DNA from: Strigomonas culicis
Taxonomy: Eukaryota > Euglenozoa > Kinetoplastea > Trypanosomatida > Trypanosomatidae
DNA: 25,326 bases
Reading direction: 5' to 3'
Assembly (NCBI GenBank): GCA_000482145.1
Contig: AUXH01000262.1
Span: forward strand, 1-25,326
Part shown: in pieces, positions 23,901-25,326 of the stretch
Position numbering within the stretch: position 1 is the stretch's first letter
How the letters are laid out: every line of letters starts with the position of its first letter
Made by a program: the position numbers and the translations under genes
The notes under the pieces: model-generated
Databases searched by the model: none
The model's input: the letters and a program-made list of their open reading frames with translations, nothing else
What the model was told of the DNA's origin: nothing

Positions 23901-24932
23901 CCGCTGCGCATCTGCAGCATCGGCCACCAGCGCGCGACGATGAGCGCCTTCACCTACGTCGGTGACGACCGTGCCATCTGCTGGACGAACCCGTCCCTCA
24001 TCAGCGCCATCTACGGCATCACGGACCACCAGAACCTGCTGCAGGAGGGCAGCAACAAGGGGGAGGAGCGGCAGCGGCTGCTGAGCACCGCCATCTGCCA
24101 CAACGAGGAGGAGCTGCACGCGCTCTTCTACGCGGTGGGTATCATGCTCGCGAACAGCATCGCGAACGGCGTCTTTGGCGGCATCCCGGTCGCCCCCCTC
24201 GCCTTCCATCTCTTCAAGAAGGCCATCTCCTCCGGAGACTACGATTTCCGCACCTTCATGTGGCTAGAGCCGTGCGACGGCAACCTGCTCTCCTCCGCGC
24301 ACGTCGTGAATTCCGCCTTTAGCGTGCTAGCCATGACGGACAACGAGTACTATCTGTTCCTTCGCAGCCGCAAGCTGGACAACCCGGAGCACCTCGTCTT
24401 CCCCGTGCAGCGCAGCATGGCGACGGAGCAGCAGGAGGATAACCTGAACGCGCAGTCCGCGGACGGCGCCGGGGGCCCCCGCGAGAGCTCGGAGTCGTTT
24501 GCGAGTCGCAGCGACGCCGACGTGCGGCGCCGCTCGTCCGTGCACAACTACATCGGCACCATCCAGAACCACAACCGGCGCGGCAGCATGTTCAGCGGCA
24601 ACTCTATCACATCCAAGCCGACACCGAATGGGACGGCCAACTTCTCCTCCTCTGGCGCGCTGTCCAACGACAGCGTCAGTGCGCTGCTGCCGGCGGACAC
24701 CACGGCGCTGCTCGCCCACCTGCCGTCGCGTGAGGAGTACATCTCACTGTACCTCGTGAACGATCTGGTGTGGGGCAGCGTGCAGCGCGACGGGCTGGGC
24801 GCCCGCAATAAGAACCTGTGGGTCAGCATGATGAAAGGCTTCCTGTCTTCGCCGGTGTCGAAGAGCCCACTCATGTGCTGCTGCTGCTCGCGCATCATCC
24901 GCGAGGTGCTCTGCGTTCCAGAGGAAAACTAA
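20928..24932 (+). CDS. Large protein with a HECT-like N-lobe but no visible C-lobe
   Basis: The 1334-residue protein is not one I can name. The N-terminus (MGNQNGKENGS) could be N-myristoylated, and the first 110 residues are polar and probably disordered. The middle (about 115-715) is ordered and unrecognised. A Ser/Asn/Asp-rich linker at about 720-768 follows. The C-terminal third resembles the N-lobe of HECT ubiquitin ligases. LFYAVGIMLANSIANGV (within 1063-1099), followed by PVAPLAFHLFKKA, matches the family's GRLLGLAIxxG..APLFFK element. DFRTFMWLEP matches the SL.W.L segment. After a low-complexity insertion, REEYISLYLVNDLVW (from R1268) and WVSMMKGF (GF at 1304-1305) match the EYV.LYVDW and FxxGF elements. 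The protein then ends in MCCCCSRIIREVLC (Cys at 1317-1320 and 1329) and EEN, about where an N-lobe ends. The C-lobe with the catalytic Cys is absent. Family call is moderate; function unknown. Confidence 0.5.
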   Translation: MGNQNGKENGSVTERSEEPSLSGNRNPLSTTEPSPLSSAGKKAEPSNNSSKTSQRDPRPPNAPKIDTGRSNRVHIMDDSATGPHKTAAASPRISTSFEGSVPSPDARPRISVTEASAYFNLVFNPQVGQLECMLTGFVTVGTYQVIGGFFSSFLDTELRDKWFIDYVMLGVLGRDRWRSMRHKDLADNSVNGKEVMRQMMAQRQEHTDLLRERLLVLSGVVAPVQPRNRHQSLQALLNEYRHGHAEDDTSVSSLMPTEDPDATALTRMKMKRMTPSEEMSHGDLHNTMEPDGLYVSRLRNTVGTSFDCFHLIAKRIPRATITAEFSDYFTNTVPIMDERISFQERILGEAERLSFFVSLHDRARLIQGLSVLAPNDPDGPRQTMRETGLFDTQERITQASDVYSAVRNLGMVVTTATSSLVLYVLFHLAEVIRIRSRFRELCKEAKEKNVSLESLVGPELATVKHFLGNAGDNMQDWKRFVIQDEMTLPVFTQLLITRFRKDNKSKIDYLRKKYFDIFNCLELSAPAAERRDIDPMRLLSGIALKLMYLLGGGQRSIQADDRRLPFGSRTSRDDVWVMHMLEVPILNRICWFAYMMGMPVMSAKNNIVTHEITKPLSFIQIDECTGVMRELFQAVGALPCGEACPRKFSEWMQLFPFYAVNAEGKRTLTYLYVAQKSAVVTMPVKVQKDVALVTLANAIREKKKNFDVINYLFDPKFSIGGVSGNKSDTRANNSGSGNANRRRSTLPSNDSSDSSDESYNSVLFSDDEPIDIYTCVSPQAQLYLRCANEATVRRHKASVLTPFCTTEFYHSSKEVIAQRPDVANTLLRLVPKFLPDEAVLFLKWNRAPTATLQPGDYLNLLVERLNVAGSVTAGPSAPPSHFNGKMREGSSQALYSTSSLLIGDGADKSLASFAGGDRTNKAFNRMMGTILGEEEQLAKRVNVTWTIQHIYLAKHLQSGRRHSGDDRNGRADGSGEEYVLHVKSLDMPLTEPLRICSIGHQRATMSAFTYVGDDRAICWTNPSLISAIYGITDHQNLLQEGSNKGEERQRLLSTAICHNEEELHALFYAVGIMLANSIANGVFGGIPVAPLAFHLFKKAISSGDYDFRTFMWLEPCDGNLLSSAHVVNSAFSVLAMTDNEYYLFLRSRKLDNPEHLVFPVQRSMATEQQEDNLNAQSADGAGGPRESSESFASRSDADVRRRSSVHNYIGTIQNHNRRGSMFSGNSITSKPTPNGTANFSSSGALSNDSVSALLPADTTALLAHLPSREEYISLYLVNDLVWGSVQRDGLGARNKNLWVSMMKGFLSSPVSKSPLMCCCCSRIIREVLCVPEEN

Positions 24933-25326
24933 TAAGGACGTTCTATAAATAATATCTATATCCGTATCCATGTATATATAGGTAATTCTTGTACTAAAAA
25001 CGATCACTCTACTTTTTTTGTTGTTGTTTACTTCTTTTTTTCTTTTTCTTTTTTTGCGTTCTCTTTTTCTGTTTTTGTTGTGTTTCCCTTTTACTTTGTT
25101 TTTGGTTGCAAAAAAGAAAAGAAAAAGGACATAAGAAACAACACTAATGCTCATTGCTGCATCTGCTGTTGGATTCGGATAAGTAAATAAATAGGTTTAC
25201 ATGGAGAGAGACATAGGTGCGTTATGAATAACCTCTGCATTTCTCTTTTTGCTCGATTATCGACGTCCTTTTTTTCTTTCTTGCACCTTTTTCATCGTTA
25301 CTTTTTTTGTTTGCTTGTTTGAAGTT
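24933..25326. other. Terminal non-coding region
   Basis: The last 394 bases are AT-rich with many T-runs and contain no supported gene. They look like the 3'UTR of the HECT-like gene and the start of the next spacer. No C-lobe-like coding sequence is visible in any + frame. Confidence 0.65.

Noticed and set aside
1..25326. Mobile elements, retrotransposons, viral genes, CRISPR arrays or prokaryotic-type operons
   Set aside because: No reverse transcriptase, transposase, terminal repeats, target duplications or regularly spaced repeats are visible. All repeats are simple-sequence tracts in spacers or a codon repeat.

Overview
This window looks like nuclear DNA of a trypanosomatid (kinetoplastid flagellate). 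All 13 recognisable genes lie on the + strand, have no introns in the usual sense, and use the standard stop codons (TAA, TAG and TGA all occur). They are very GC-rich, especially at third codon positions. AT-rich spacers full of T, CT and A tracts separate them, and most genes have a pyrimidine tract followed by AG upstream of the start, as expected for spliced-leader trans-splicing. It reads as part of one polycistronic transcription unit. The contrast between GC-rich genes and AT-rich spacers is stronger than I would expect in Leishmania, so an insect-type (monoxenous) relative is plausible, but I cannot name the genus.

Layout: 1-495, 3' end of ribosomal protein eS4; 883-2316, ENT-family purine transporter; 3628-4185, mitoribosomal bL27m; 4673-6670, adenylosuccinate synthetase; 7333-7689, Tctex1-type dynein light chain; 8094-9502, a MAM33/p32-like mitochondrial protein broken by a -1 frameshift; 9836-10467, a centrin-like EF-hand protein also broken by a -1 shift; 10739-11953, ABHD11-like hydrolase; 12206-12457, RNA polymerase subunit RPB10; 12891-14432, coiled-coil CFAP210-like flagellar protein; 14948-18208, cytosolic-type leucyl-tRNA synthetase; 18660-19976, proteasome ATPase RPT2; 20928-24932, a large protein with a HECT-like N-lobe. 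The last 0.4 kb is untranslated sequence.

The genes do not form one pathway. In kinetoplastids, neighbours in a transcription unit are usually unrelated and are regulated after transcription. The one functional pair is the purine transporter and adenylosuccinate synthetase, both part of purine salvage. From memory, the order eS4 / purine transporter / L27 / ADSS / LeuRS / proteasome ATPase resembles a block of Leishmania chromosome 13. This should be checked by alignment.

I see no mobile element, virus, CRISPR or prokaryotic-type system. The points most worth a second look are: the large last gene, which appears to end where a HECT N-lobe ends and so lacks the catalytic C-lobe; and two consecutive genes that each need a -1 frame change, one at a GGGCCCG heptamer inside an unusual EF-hand insertion.
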